From assembly GCA_027625915.1 (NCBI GenBank), contig JANTQA010000036.1, positions 739,501-803,500 on the forward strand: a DNA stretch of 64,000 bases, in the 5' to 3' direction. Positions 45,690-57,025 of the stretch are shown here, piece by piece (positions within the stretch are counted from its first letter, which is position 1; each line of letters begins with the position of its first letter). A model generated the notes under the pieces. That model was given only the letters and a program-made list of their open reading frames with translations, was not told the DNA's origin and searched no databases. The stretch is from Anaeramoeba flamelloides. Its lineage: Eukaryota; Metamonada; Anaeramoebidae. The position numbers were made by a program, and so were the translations under genes.

Positions 45690-48238
45690 TTATTTAAATT
45701 GGATAAAACTATTAATGAATTTCCAGAAAGCATAAAAAGTCCAGAGATTACAATTCAATCTTTTAAAATGGATTTGGTTTACTCCCTTTTCATTTTTCGA
45801 TTTAAATACACGGAGTTCGAAATTAATGGTTTCTGTTCTAAAAATAGCTTGGCAGCGTATAGTATATCTCCCAATTTTCTTTTGCTTAATGCCCAAATCG
45901 TTAAAGATTGTATAATATTTCTGGATAATTTTACATCGCGACAAATGGGAAACTGTAGAATTAAGTAATTCGACTATATTTAAGATTTCGTTTTCTTCAT
46001 CATTTCTGTTATCTTTCGTGTGATTGCACGGCATTTGGCAACTTTTGTTCCATTGGTATGAGAACGTGGGTTGGTAATTCATCGATTGGCAAAATGGGGA
46101 GACTTTGTTTTTTGTTGAAAGAGAAAAGGGATTATTGTTTCTTTTATATGTAAGGCGTTGTGAATTATTCTTTGTTGAGTCTTCAAAAATTTCCATGTGT
46201 GTGTTGGAGCGCTGCAAATTGAATTGATCAGAGATGTTTCTTAATTTTATTTTGTATTTGTTGTTATTGTTATTGGTATGGTGACTCTTGACATTGCCCA
46301 TTGAATTTCTTCTCATCCTCGATAATTGCACAGGTGAAAATTTATTTAAAAGTAGCTTTTTATTATTTTTCCCGTTTTTGATCACTGTTTTGAGATATGG
46401 TTGATATATTTTTTGTACTATTTCTATTTTTCTTTTTTCGTCTTCGTCAATTTGTTCAAAGTTCTTGTTTGTTTTTTGATTTCCTTTCCTGCCTTTATCC
46501 CTTGGGTGATTGTGATTTTTTGATTTCATTTCTTTTTTTCTTTGTGGTCCATTTGTTCCTTGTTTTCCATTACTCCGGGTTGCCGTGGCTTTATTTTTTG
46601 ATTTTGGGGGTGGTGTGTTGCCATCATTCTTATTACTGTCATCCATTTTTTCTTTTGAGGAGTACCGATAATCCAATAAGTAATCTTTTTCATTTCCAAG
46701 AAATAAATCTTTTTCATTTTCTAAATTCGAATATTTTTTTTTTTCCTTCCTAATATCTTTTAATAATTGTAAACAGTCACTCGATAGACTTTCTTCATAA
46801 AGATCTTCGCCGAGGGACGTGTATTTGTTGCTGTTTAGAAATAAATTATCATTATTTATATTCTTATTTAAGGAATCTAAAATTTGATCATTTAATTCAA
46901 TTTTTGATTCCGTTGTTGAAATTTTTTTTATTTTTTCTCCGTTATTCTTAACTGAATCGCTATTACTATCAATCCCATTTAGAACCTTGTTGTCATCGTC
47001 ATCATCAATGGCCGGGGTGCTAACCTCGGTAGAGGCGCTACTACTGCAACTACTACTATTCAAATCAATCATAAGATTTTGATTCGAACAACATAATTCT
47101 TTCTGATTAAATATTTTTTGTCGCTTTAAAATAATATCATCACTTTTTTTTAACAATATGTTTCTTTCTATTTGCTTTTTTTTCATTGAGATCAGATTTG
47201 CAATTTTTGCAATTTCTTCCTTTGTTATTTGATTATTATTCTTTTCCTTTCCCCTTTCCTTTTCCTTTTCCTTTTCCTTTTCCTTTTCCTTTTCCTTTTC
47301 CTTTTCCTTTTCCTTTTCCTTTTCCTTTTCCTTTTTATTTTTTAATAATAATTTATAAATTTCAGTTGTTTCATTTCTTCGGTTATTGAAAAGCTGTTCA
47401 ATAATTGATTCTGGTTGTAAATCAAACTTTTTCATTTCAAATAACAGTAGTGGATCGATGTTTTCTTTTTCCTTTTCCTTTTCAATGCTTAACAAAGATT
47501 GTAATTCACCAAGATCTATTCTATTATTTGGATCTTTAACAAGCAATTGTGAAAAGATATTTTTGAAATCGTTGGTAACAAAAGTGGGGAAAATTAATTC
47601 TTCAATATTGGAATTTTGAAGTAATTCTTTATATACTTGATAATATTCTTTTTTGCTTTTTTGAATTAAAAAATACAAGCAAAATCCTAACGACCATAAA
47701 TCAGATTTTGGATTAAGATCCCCATCTAAATTGTTATTCGTGGCGTTGTTCGTTTTTATTTTTGTTTTTAATTCGGGACATGCGCAATCACATTTATTCT
47801 TATTTTGGTTTGTTTGAAACTGGATCCCAGTTTTTAAATTTGGTGGTTCTTCTTTTTTTTTCGATTTCGACTTTGGACTTTCATTTTCTTGTGCTTTTTC
47901 GTTTTCATTTTCTTTCCCTTTTTGTTTTTGTTTTTGTTTTTGGTTTTGGTTTTCATTGAGGCTAGCCTTATTTGCATTTTTCATTTTTTGCAAGTTTTTT
48001 TGTGGTTTTGTTGAGGGTATCGCAAAACCAAACCAATTAATTTTGATATTTAAATGTTTGTCAATTAAAATTGTTTTTGGGCTCAAATTACCATGAAAAA
48101 ATCTTTTCCTATGGCAATAAGAAAGAACTATTTTGAAAAAAAGTTGAAAGTGTTGTTAAATGAAACAGTTTTGAAGCAGAAAAGAGCAAATTAGAAAAGG
48201 TGTTTGTTGTATTTTTGAATAAACAAGAGAGTAAAAAC

Positions 48239-48270
<32 letters not shown>

Positions 48271-48739
48271 GAAATTTACCAGAAATAAGTTGAAAAAGAA
48301 TTTTTTCAAAATCATTCGAATTACGAATTGGACCATTCTTTAAATACCAATCACACATTGGAACTCCCTCAAAATTTTCACACACAACATAAGTGCAATG
48401 AAGATCCTCAAGTGATCGATAAATATGGATGAAATTTTCATGCGATAATTGTTTTGATATTTGCAATTCGCTAATGAACTGTCCGAAATCGTTGTTTAAA
48501 TATACTTGTAATTTATGAGTCTTGTATATTTTTACCTTTGAAAGTGTTTGTTTGTTTTTGTAAAAAAATTGAAAAAAATAGAGGAGATGAAGATTGACAA
48601 AAAAGAATTAAAATTAAAAAAAGGTTCGCTTGTGAATACTTACTTTTGTTTGTGTTTTGGTATGGGTAGCTGTAAAGATTTTGGTATGGTTGACCTTTTT
48701 TAGAAACGTGAAGTTTTCATATTGCTTTAAATTTATCAT
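45690..48739 (-). CDS. MARK/Kin1-like pseudokinase with C-terminal KA1-like domain
   Basis: Exons (minus): 48644-48739, 48280-48535, 45690-48127. Junctions GTAAGT/CAAAG (phase 0) and GTAAAT/AAATAG (phase 1) give about 929 residues. The kinase fold starts near residue 7 (YENFTFLKKV). The Gly-rich loop is absent. A beta-3 Lys (VKIYK) and the alpha-C Glu (SELQISKQLSHENF, Glu 55) remain. The catalytic loop is HGNLSPKT instead of HRDLKPEN (residues 129-136), and DFG is WFG (149-151). The Asp, Lys and Asn needed for catalysis and metal binding are therefore gone, so an inactive pseudokinase is expected. An 85-residue Lys/Gln insertion replaces the activation segment and APE motif; the fold resumes at KSDLWSLGFCLYFL. 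A low-complexity region follows, with a KE repeat from a TTTTCC hexamer tract (47238-47335). The C-terminus (INFELRVFKS, IHFKRLNCNLWTFY) fits a membrane-binding KA1 domain as in MARK kinases. Confidence 0.85.
47238..47335 (-). repeat. Coding hexanucleotide microsatellite (Lys-Glu repeat)
   Basis: About fifteen copies of TTTTCC on the plus strand, read as GAAAAG on the coding strand. They encode an uninterrupted Lys-Glu dipeptide run in the pseudokinase. Length variation would not shift the frame. Confidence 0.9.
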
Positions 48740-50569
48740 CAAAAAGATTTTGTTTCTGTTTGTGGGATAACAAAATACCACAAGACAAAAAAGAAAAAAG
48801 TTTAAAATAAAAAAAATAAATCATTTTTCAGATAGTCAGTCAATTTGAAATTGTAAAATAAATTCAGGATATTGTTGAACCCTTTTTTTGCTTCGACTTT
48901 AGTTTTTACTTTCTATTATTTTCAAAAATTATTTTTTCTGAATTTTTAATTGATGAATCGAAAAATTTTGTTCTAAAAAAAAGTTCAGCAACCCAAATAA
49001 AAGTTTTTTAATCTCGTTTTTTTCTATTTATTTTTGAAAAGTTTTTTTTTTTTTTTTTTTTTTTGTAATTCCTTTGTTTTTTTGAAAATTATTTTCAAGT
49101 GTGGACTCGTTTATTATTTTTTAGAAAAAAAATAAAAACAAAAGAGATTATTCGAAAATAGAAAAAATTTTTTTTTCATCATTTTTTTTGCAACTTACAA
49201 TATTTACTCTTTAAAGATCATAAAATTTATTTTTTTCGAGGAAAACAAAGAATTAGGGGAAAATAATTACTTTTCTTTCTGTGAAAATTCTCTTTTGTTA
49301 ATGAAAAAAAAATTTTTTTTTGTAAAAACAAGAAATATGGAAATTGTTTTTTTTTTCTGCTCTTTCTCTATTTAACATCAGGACAAATTGAAAAATAACA
49401 CTCAGAATGTTGTTCAACAATTGTTAAAATTCTTCAACTCTTGTAAAAAAGCTATTCTCACAAAGTAATTTTCTTTTTCATTTTTCAGTGAAACAGAATG
49501 AACATCGAAATTGGAGATCGGTTGATTAACACTCTTCCCAATTTTGTAAAAAATTCTCATTTAGTTATTTTGTTTCGATTTTTTTTTATTTTACTTCTTT
49601 TTCTCTTTTTCTATATCTTACAACCGAATTTGCAAAACAGTTTAACAAAAAAAAATCTATGAAAACCAAGTAAATCTCAAATCTTCTTTTGGATTTTAAT
49701 CACTAAAATTTTGTCTTTGAAGCCAGTTAAAAAAAAAAATTTCATTATTTTTGGAAAAGTTGTAAAAATTTTTTCTTTTCAAAGCCTTCCTCTAATAAAC
49801 CTTTTTGAAAAATTGCCAATAATTTTGAATTAATGATCTGAACACTCGTTTTTTATGTTGATACCATCAAGAAAAATTGAAATTCTTTTTAAAATATTTT
49901 CTTGTTTTTAAAAAATAAATGAGAAAAAATTTTTACTACTTGTTATGTTCCTTTTTTTTTTTTCGAGAAGAAAAAAGTGTTCCACAGTAAGGGTTGTTGT
50001 TAGTTTCTATATTTATTTGTTGAACACCTTTTTTAATTCAAAAAGACAATATCTTAAATTTTAAGAACAAGAATCCCAATTGAAAAAAAGCTAATCAGTT
50101 GAAATTTATTTTTCTTTTCTAATTTAAAAAAATCAATTTTTTTTCAAAAATAAAGAGATCCAAATTAATAAAACTCAAGATTATCATGACCAAATGGCCT
50201 TGTGAAGACCTTGGATTTTTTTAACGAATTAGGATAATCAATGGGCAAATATTTGAGAATCTGAAATAAAAATTTTTCTTTTTTAATTGTAAAATGACAA
50301 TAATACTATTGATTTAACAAAAACAATGAAAGCGAAAAGGAATTCAAAACATGTTATTACTCTTTAGTTGGAAAATCCTTGAAAAAGTAATCTGAATATG
50401 AATAAGGTAAACAACTGAGAAAATGCCTAATCCAATTTGAAAGTTCATATGTAAAATTACCATCAAGATTGTGAAACGAAGTCAACATACCCACACTATC
50501 CCTTGTTTTGAAAAAAGTTGATATTTTAAAAAATATTAAATGTTATTCTAAATGTTACTATTTTCCAAT
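48740..50569. other. Gene-free spacer upstream of the pseudokinase
   Basis: Poly-T tracts and AT-rich sequence with no supported gene; promoter region of the pseudokinase on its left side. Confidence 0.4.
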
Positions 50570-51093
50570 TAAGGACTACGTTCCCACCCTTGGGGTTTTT
50601 GATTAATTGTGTTATTTCACTTTCACTTCTCAAAAAAAATTTTCATACAGAAGAAATTGGACAAAAAAAAAAAAAAAACATTTTTTATCATCTTTACCCT
50701 TTCATGAAGAATATTTTTCTTTGTTATTCAATGAAAAGGAAAATTATAAATAACAAAAAAAATAATTGCAAACAATTAACTTTGGGGATTTTCAAGTGCA
50801 TTTCAATTTTTGGAACATTTCAAACTTGTAAAAGTAAATTTAAAAGCTATTTAGAACAGCTCTAGAAAATAGTGTGAGTTCCGAAAGTTGAAATGGAAAT
50901 TCGAAAATATTAAAATCAAAATTTAGCATGATCTGAGAAAGGTAAAAATTGTGAAAATTGTTGAAATTGTGAAAATTTCAGATTTTTTCGAAAAGAAATT
51001 CTCGTTGGACAAATATTACTTGGATTACATAACTTATCCAAGGGTGGTTTTATTCATTATTTCACTGTTTTCAACTAAAAACGTTGTCCTTAA
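50570..51093 (+). repeat. Family D TIR element, copy 2 (524 bp)
   Basis: Same length and termini (TTAAGGACTACG, right end one base different) as 39338-39861, with only scattered substitutions between them. It lies 45 bp from a family E element. Confidence 0.85.
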
Positions 51094-51137
51094 TTAATGA
51101 TAATTTTACTTTTTAAATTTTTATCATTCTGAAAAAA

Positions 51138-51508
51138 AGTGAAACACGGTTTTTCATTGGGAACCTTAATGAAAATGAAAAGTAAAATCAATTAAAAAAA
51201 GAAGAAACCAATTAAATTCAAAGAATAACTCAGTGTATTATTTTCAATCAAACCAACAAAAAAAATTTAAATCTACTTTCTTATCGAAACTGCTGGTGAG
51301 GTTTAAGAGATCATAAAAATCTTTGTTTTTTTGAACAAATTTTTAATAATTGATCAATCAAAGAAAAGCACATATCAAAAGATAGTATTAAAAAAACTGT
51401 AATTGTGCTGAAGACTTCATTTTGTCTTTATTTATTTATTTATTCTTTTTTTAATTGATCTTACTTTGAATTTTCAGAATTGTTCCCCAATTAAAAACTG
51501 TGTTACAC
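51138..51508 (+). repeat. Family E TIR element, copy 2
   Basis: Ends GTGAAACACGGTTTTTCATT and the inverse of GTGTAACACAGTTTTTAATT, arms about 60 bp. Aligns to 14095-14490. Non-coding. Confidence 0.75.
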
Positions 51509-51728
51509 TTTTTTTCCACAATGGTCTAATTATTTGAAAATTATTCGCTGAAAAAACATATGATAAAAATCTGACAAAAACGAATTCATAATTTATTTTC
51601 TGAATTGATTTTAGGTATGCTTCCTTTTTAAAACTTTGAGAGAAAAATTTAATTCCAACAAATTGATTTACAAAGTAATTTTTTTCTGATTAAATTGGAC
51701 TTTTTTTATTTAGCTAATGTCGGAATTA

Positions 51729-52284
51729 AGGATTACAATCCCTGAAAATTGAAAAAAGATTATCTTGTGTAGGGTGTAGTGAGTCGTCGATTTGGTTCCT
51801 AAATGATCGATCTAGTACTTGGTATGGGTTTTAATAGTGGCTAAAAATGGCAATTTTTTACAATTTCTTTTTTTTTATTTTCGAAATCCGATTTGAAGAA
51901 TGTAACACTAAGAGCTTGATAGGTGTTCAAGAATAACATTTGAATTTTGGTTTTTAGAAAAGAATCTTGATTTACTTTTATGTCAATAAATCAAATGAAA
52001 AAATAAATTTTTTTCAAAGCTCCCAATAAAACCAAACTTGTTTAAAAATTTCAATCAATAACACACAAACCACATTTTTTATAAAACAAGTTCCAGCCAA
52101 ATAATCATAAACTCTTCAATTCGGATTTCGGAAATAAAAAAAAATAAATTGTCAAAAATTGCCATTTTGAACCACTTTTAAAACCCATACCAAGTACAAG
52201 ATTGATCAGAGAAGAACCCAATGAACAAGTGGTAACAAACAACACAAGACAATCCTTTTTCAAATTTCAGGGATTGTAAACCTT
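51729..52284 (+). repeat. Family F long-TIR foldback element, copy 2
   Basis: Ends GGATTACAATCCCTGAAAAT and the inverse of GGTTTACAATCCCTGAAATT. Inverted arms reach about 200 bp, leaving only a short centre. TTGGTATGGGTTTTAA and AAATGGCAATTTT words occur in both arms. The outermost TAAGGWTTACAATCCC resembles the family D end TTAAGGACTACGTTCCC. Confidence 0.8.
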
Positions 52285-52389
52285 ACATCTTAGGTCGTGA
52301 ACTAAAGAAACATATACTTGACTTAATTGAACATTTTCAGCAAATACCCATATTTTCTCTTGTTTTTCAAGATTTTCAAATATTACACT

Positions 52390-52560
52390 GGTATTCGAAT
52401 TAAAAACCGTTCAAAAGTTTTCACTTCCATTTTCAATTTCCTTTTTACAAATAAAGCACCAAATTACGACCTATTTTTTTGAGAACTATATTTAGAAAAG
52501 AAAAAAATGGAAAAAGGCCTAGTAAATTTTTTCCCATTTGTAATTCAAATATCAGTAATT
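52390..52560. repeat. Free-standing family A internal palindrome, second copy
   Basis: Begins ACTGGTATTCGAATTAAAAA and ends with the inverse of ACTGATATTTGAATTACAAA. Its centre contains ACAAATAAAGCACCAAATTA, matching the centre of family A elements, but without their termini. Confidence 0.55.
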
Positions 52561-53763
52561 TCTAATTTAAAAAAATCAAAATACTTTTTTTCTGAAGATA
52601 GATCTTATTCTCATTATTTACTTTTAAAACCACTGACAATTTTCGAAAAAATCAATATGAAATGAATAATTTGGGAGACTAAATGTTATCAGCCTTGATG
52701 AACTTTTAAATAAAATCTAAATTGTGGAAATTGTATTTGAACATTTTCTAAAATTTTCCTAATCAGTCTACCAAACAAACAATATAGTTTACTTGAGTAT
52801 TTTAAAATTAAACAACTGTGTTTTAAATTAAACATCAGAAACAACATTATTTTGATCTATTGAAAAAAGAATTATGAAAAAGTATCTAACAGAATTAAAC
52901 TATTATGTAATTTGAAAATTAGGCCAGATGATTAATGTAAATATTATTCAAACCTGATAAGTTGTTTACTCTCAATGGATTACAATCGAAAGGCCCAATT
53001 CCTTTGACTAAAATGAAAAAGGAAACAAAGGCGAGGTTTTTTATAGAATTTTAAAATTACAATTAAAATTATTTTATCGGGGTTAAATATCCAAAAAAAA
53101 TCTTTTGTATGTTTAATAGTTTTAGAGTAATTATATTTTATTATTTGTAGTCAATAATGTTTTTTTTTTCCAGGAAAAAGTTTTAATCCAGTAAATTTGA
53201 ATTTTTTGTTTTTCGGAAATCTTTTCGATTTGAAAAGTAATCATTTTTCCCCAATATTTTTGGCACAGTACCTTTCCGCTCAAAAATACTAAGAAAAAAA
53301 AAATAATAATTAATAGATCTTAAAAAAAATATCCAAAAGTGTAAACTGGAAATACACTGCCTTGAATTCAAAAATTGGACGGAAAACATATAAAATTGAA
53401 ATTAAATATCAAACGTTTTGTCTTTTATAAATATTATCATTCCCTTTGTTCTTGTTTTCGATTTTCCCAAATCTACCAGACTGTATATACTGGCACCTGT
53501 TTAATCAGAACAGTTGAATAATATATTAGGGACTATTTTTATTTTTTATTTTGAGAAAACTGAAATCTAATTCAATTAATAGAGAAAATGGATTAAAAGA
53601 TTATATTTATTCTTTTCATATTATTATTTCTGGGATGGGTTGTTAATAACTTTCATTTACTCAGATTTCTCAAATTTTATTTTCTATTTTTTTTTAAAGA
53701 ATCAAAAAGAAAATTAATATATGAAAGGGTTTAACAAAAATATGAATATTTTTTTTTCTAATA
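52561..53763. other. Gene-free spacer
   Basis: No supported gene. The minus-strand frame near 53170-53290 (RKGTVPKILGKNDYFSNRKD) has a faint Tc1-transposase look but is too short to call. Confidence 0.35.
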
Positions 53764-53957
53764 CAATCAGTTCCACTTTTAAGGAACTAACTTAGAACAA
53801 AATTTACAGCACAAAAAAATCTCAAATTAAGGCACACGATTCAAATTCTACTAAAATAATTTGTGAAAAAAAAAATTGCAAAAAATGTGCTTTAATTTGA
53901 GATTTTTATCTGCCTTAAATATGGTTCAAAGTTTATATCTTAAAAGTGGAACTAATT
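53764..53957 (+). repeat. Family G mariner-like MITE, copy 2
   Basis: 194 bp, TA-flanked, CAATCAGTTCCACTTTTAAG at the left and the inverse at the right, matching 35980-36175 and 56100-56294. Centre more diverged than the arms. Confidence 0.8.
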
Positions 53958-55224
53958 GTAATTCTGATAAATTAATAAAAATTTTTTCAAGTTTTTTCTT
54001 CACTTTCTTATCGAAAATGTTATCATACACTTTGTTGAAGAATTTTGTTGATACAAAGAAAAAAAAAATCTTTAAAACAAATTTGAAAAAAAAATTTTCA
54101 AAAAAAATTTCTTGTTGTAAACTAATTTACCAGATATTAAAAAAAGGAAATTGAAGAAAAAAGATGATAATTTTTTTTTTTTTTTTGAATTTATCAATAT
54201 TAAGATTGTTAAATATTTTTTATTATAATTATTCAAAATATAATTTCCTTTATGAGTTTTGATATCCATATTTTTTAGATATTTTAATTAGCTTAATAAT
54301 TCATTTCAGAATGGGATAATTCTTCAAAATCTTATTAATTTGTTATTAATAGTATTATTCGCAAAATTTAATTTTATATTTTTTTCATACTTTAACTTTA
54401 ATAGTTTATATTAATTGATAAAACTTCCGATATTAGGAATTGAAGTTGAAGTCACACTCCTTTAGTAACTGGTAACACAAGATAGACTTTCTTTTAAAGA
54501 TATTGTTGATTTGTACAATTTGTAAATATTTTTTGTTGGTTACACATAATAGAAAAATTATCTAAAAATCACAGAATTCAAAATAATTGAAGTAAATTCT
54601 GATTTTTCTCTATTCATAAAATAATAGAAAATTTATGACACTTTCTGTTAGATTTTTTGGATATTTAAAAGAGTTTCGTAAAAACACTTAAATTACTATA
54701 TCCGAACAAATGCTAGTAAAATTAATGAGATTTTAGACTAATACAAATTAGAAAAAAATTAATTCTGAAGCTTTCTTATACAATTTGGAATTTTTTCAAT
54801 TTTATTGATTACCTAATTGATCACATACAAATTCTTGACTTTTTAATTTTTTGAATTAATTTAAATATTCCTATATAATTAACTATTCTTACATGATGTA
54901 TTTACAGTTATGTTTCAGAAAACAGTCTGGTATGGTGTTGATCCACAAGCAATTTCATTTTAAAAGTATTTAATCAAGGTGCAAATTTCTTTAATATGTA
55001 ATAATTTTTATTTGTTTTTTTGATACAAAAATAAATACACTGTTGAAAAATTAATGTCTTCATTTTTTAAGTTTTTTTTACTAAATTTGCCTTTTTCCAA
55101 AAAAAATAATAATAAATGTATATATGTGTCAAGAAAAGAAAGATTTCTTTTCAAAAAACCTCATATTTCAATAGTAAAAAAATATATTAAAAGTGGTTTT
55201 GATTATAACTTGTATTATCAGGAT
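53958..55224. other. Gene-free spacer
   Basis: AT-rich, with Lys/Phe-rich random frames only (53876-54154, 55054-55236). Confidence 0.35.
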
Positions 55225-56345
55225 ATTAGCAATTAAGTCACGATAATATTTAAAAAAATTACCTTACTTCCCACTTTATTACGAAAAATCATATAATCAT
55301 AATATTCCACATTATTACAATAAAATATTTATCTCAAAAAAATCAAAACAATATTTTTTTAAAAATTACCTTAAAAAAATATCTTGACTTTTAAAAAAAT
55401 CCTGAGAATGTTACAAGACTTCCCCCCTTAAAATGTTAATAAGTGTTTACGAGGGTTTTTTTATATTCATTTGTTTAAATTTTTTGAAATACATAAATCT
55501 TAATATATGAAATTAAACTGTTTCTAGTAGAAAAAAAGTTTTTTAATTCATTTTTATTTTTAAAAAAATAAGTAAAATATCAAATTAATTTTATGATCAA
55601 TAATAATAATCCCATTTCAACAATATAAATAGATATAAAATAAATGTGTTTTCAAAAAATGAAATTATTACCTTCACAAGTTAAATAACCAGATGGAATA
55701 AATAAGTAATTTTCTTTTATCTTTCTGATAGATTAAACAAAAACCTCTAAGCTCTATTTGTGTATCTGTTCAACACAACGATATGAAAAGGAGAAAACAA
55801 TTGTATAAAAAATTTGAATAATTGATGATCATATTGTTTTCGTTATTGTGGAAAATTTTGTAAAATTATCCAACCCCTTTCAGTTTTCATAGAATTTTCA
55901 AAATAGTTTCACCCATGTACACATTCTTGAAGTACGCACGAAAGATTGCCAGCTTTAGTTGTTCTTTTATTTAACACAATTTTCAAAACTATGACAGACT
56001 GGTAAAATATTTATTTATCTTTAGTTATTATTGTTTTCTTTCAAAAGAATCCTATTCTTTTGTCAACCAAATCAAAGGAAAATGTAATAAAACTCATTAC
56101 AGTCAGTTTCATTTTTAAGACACAAACTTTCAACGAAATTTAAGGCACAAAAAAAATCTCAAATTAAAGCAAAAAATTCAAATTCTAGTAAAATAATTTG
56201 TAAAAATTAAAAATCCAAATTTTGTGCTTTAATTTGAGATTTTTTTGTGCCTTAAATTTTTTAAAAATTTGTGTCTTAAAAGGGAAACTGAATGTAATCT
56301 GAACACATATTGAATCAAGTATATAACTTGTGGTTTTTTTCAAAA
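55225..56345 (-). repeat. Family H element, copy 2 (truncated)
   Basis: In reverse orientation it aligns with 35251-36695: TTAGCAATTAAGTCACGATA at the left, GATCAATAATAATAATCCCA, CAACCAAATCAAAGGAAAAT and TATTGAATCAAGTATA at the right. The outer terminus beyond 56345 is missing. It holds its own family G insertion at 56100-56294, at a different place from copy 1. Confidence 0.6.
56100..56294 (+). repeat. Family G mariner-like MITE, copy 3
   Basis: 195 bp, CAGTCAGTTTCATTTTTAAG to its inverse, flanked by TA on both sides. The inner arms AGGCACAAAAAAAATCTCAA and their inverse also pair, so nearly the whole element folds back. Confidence 0.88.
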
Positions 56346-56354
56346 AATTACTGG

Positions 56355-56620
56355 ACCTGCTCGATTTTTTGGAAATTCTTTAATATGGAATCAATTTTCA
56401 TAAATTTTATATTTTGATTTAATTTTTCCAAATACTACTAGAATTTTAAGAATAAAAATACCCGGAATATCAATTCTTCAAAATATTAATTAAAGGGGTT
56501 TTATTGTAAAAATAATCTCATTCGCCAATCTCAAAAAATATACAATAATTTTCACTCTTAGAGATTGGAAATAATTCTTTTTTATGTACTAGGTTAATTC
56601 AATCCCAGTAAAAATATTTT
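56355..56620 (+). repeat. Family I dispersed repeat, copy 2
   Basis: Aligns to 27610-27900 in the same orientation (GGAAATTCTTTAATATGGAA, TTCTTCAAAATATTAATTAA, CATTCGCCAATCTCAAAAAA). It directly abuts the family H copy, and in the AOAH intron a family I copy also follows a family H-like piece. The two may be parts of one larger element. Confidence 0.5.
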
Positions 56621-56637
56621 AAGTCTTTTATTTAACT

Positions 56638-56665
56638 ATACAGTGGGCAATAAAATCACCGAACA
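56638..56665 (+). repeat. Tc1/mariner-like terminus
   Basis: The sequence TACAGTGGGCAATAAAATCA has the form of a Tc1/mariner end (TA then CAGTGGGCA..). No inverse partner was found nearby, so only a remnant is claimed. Confidence 0.3.
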
Positions 56666-56774
56666 AGAAAAAATCCCAGACAATATTTTTAATTGTGAAT
56701 ATTATGAAAATAGTTGTGTAAATACTTTTATTTAAAATCAAATCCATTTTATAAAAAAACAATTTTTTTTCTAT

Positions 56775-57025
56775 GGGTTTGCTCAGCCTATGAAAATAAT
56801 TGTAAAATCTGGATATCTGAATTAAAAAAAATTATATATCTAATATATTAAAAAATAATAATATTGAAAATATTATTATAAAAAAAGATTCAACAAGTTG
56901 ATTATTAGTCTTAATGGATAATAAACTTATCTTTGAATATTTAATAAGATTCCTAAATAAAAATTTAGGAATTCGGGTACAAAGATGTGTTAATAACCCC
57001 TCCCTTAAATAATAAAACAAAAAAA
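56775..57025 (+). mobile_element. LINE 3' fragment, broken
   Basis: Reads AYENNCKIWISELKK and then RFLNKNLGIRV across interrupted frames. It is closest to the copy at 3490-4365 and is followed by the same CCCCTCCCTTAAA block and A-rich tail. 5'-truncated to about 250 bp. Confidence 0.75.

Noticed and set aside
46397-47959. Plus-strand frames opposite the pseudokinase
   Set aside because: Low-complexity antisense of a long supported exon.
50590-50865. 91-codon frame in family D copy 2
   Set aside because: The equivalent frame in copy 1 is shorter and broken, as expected for non-coding repeat sequence.
53183-53389. Possible Tc1 transposase fragment
   Set aside because: Only a vague basic pattern over about 35 codons; no catalytic motif or terminal repeat nearby.
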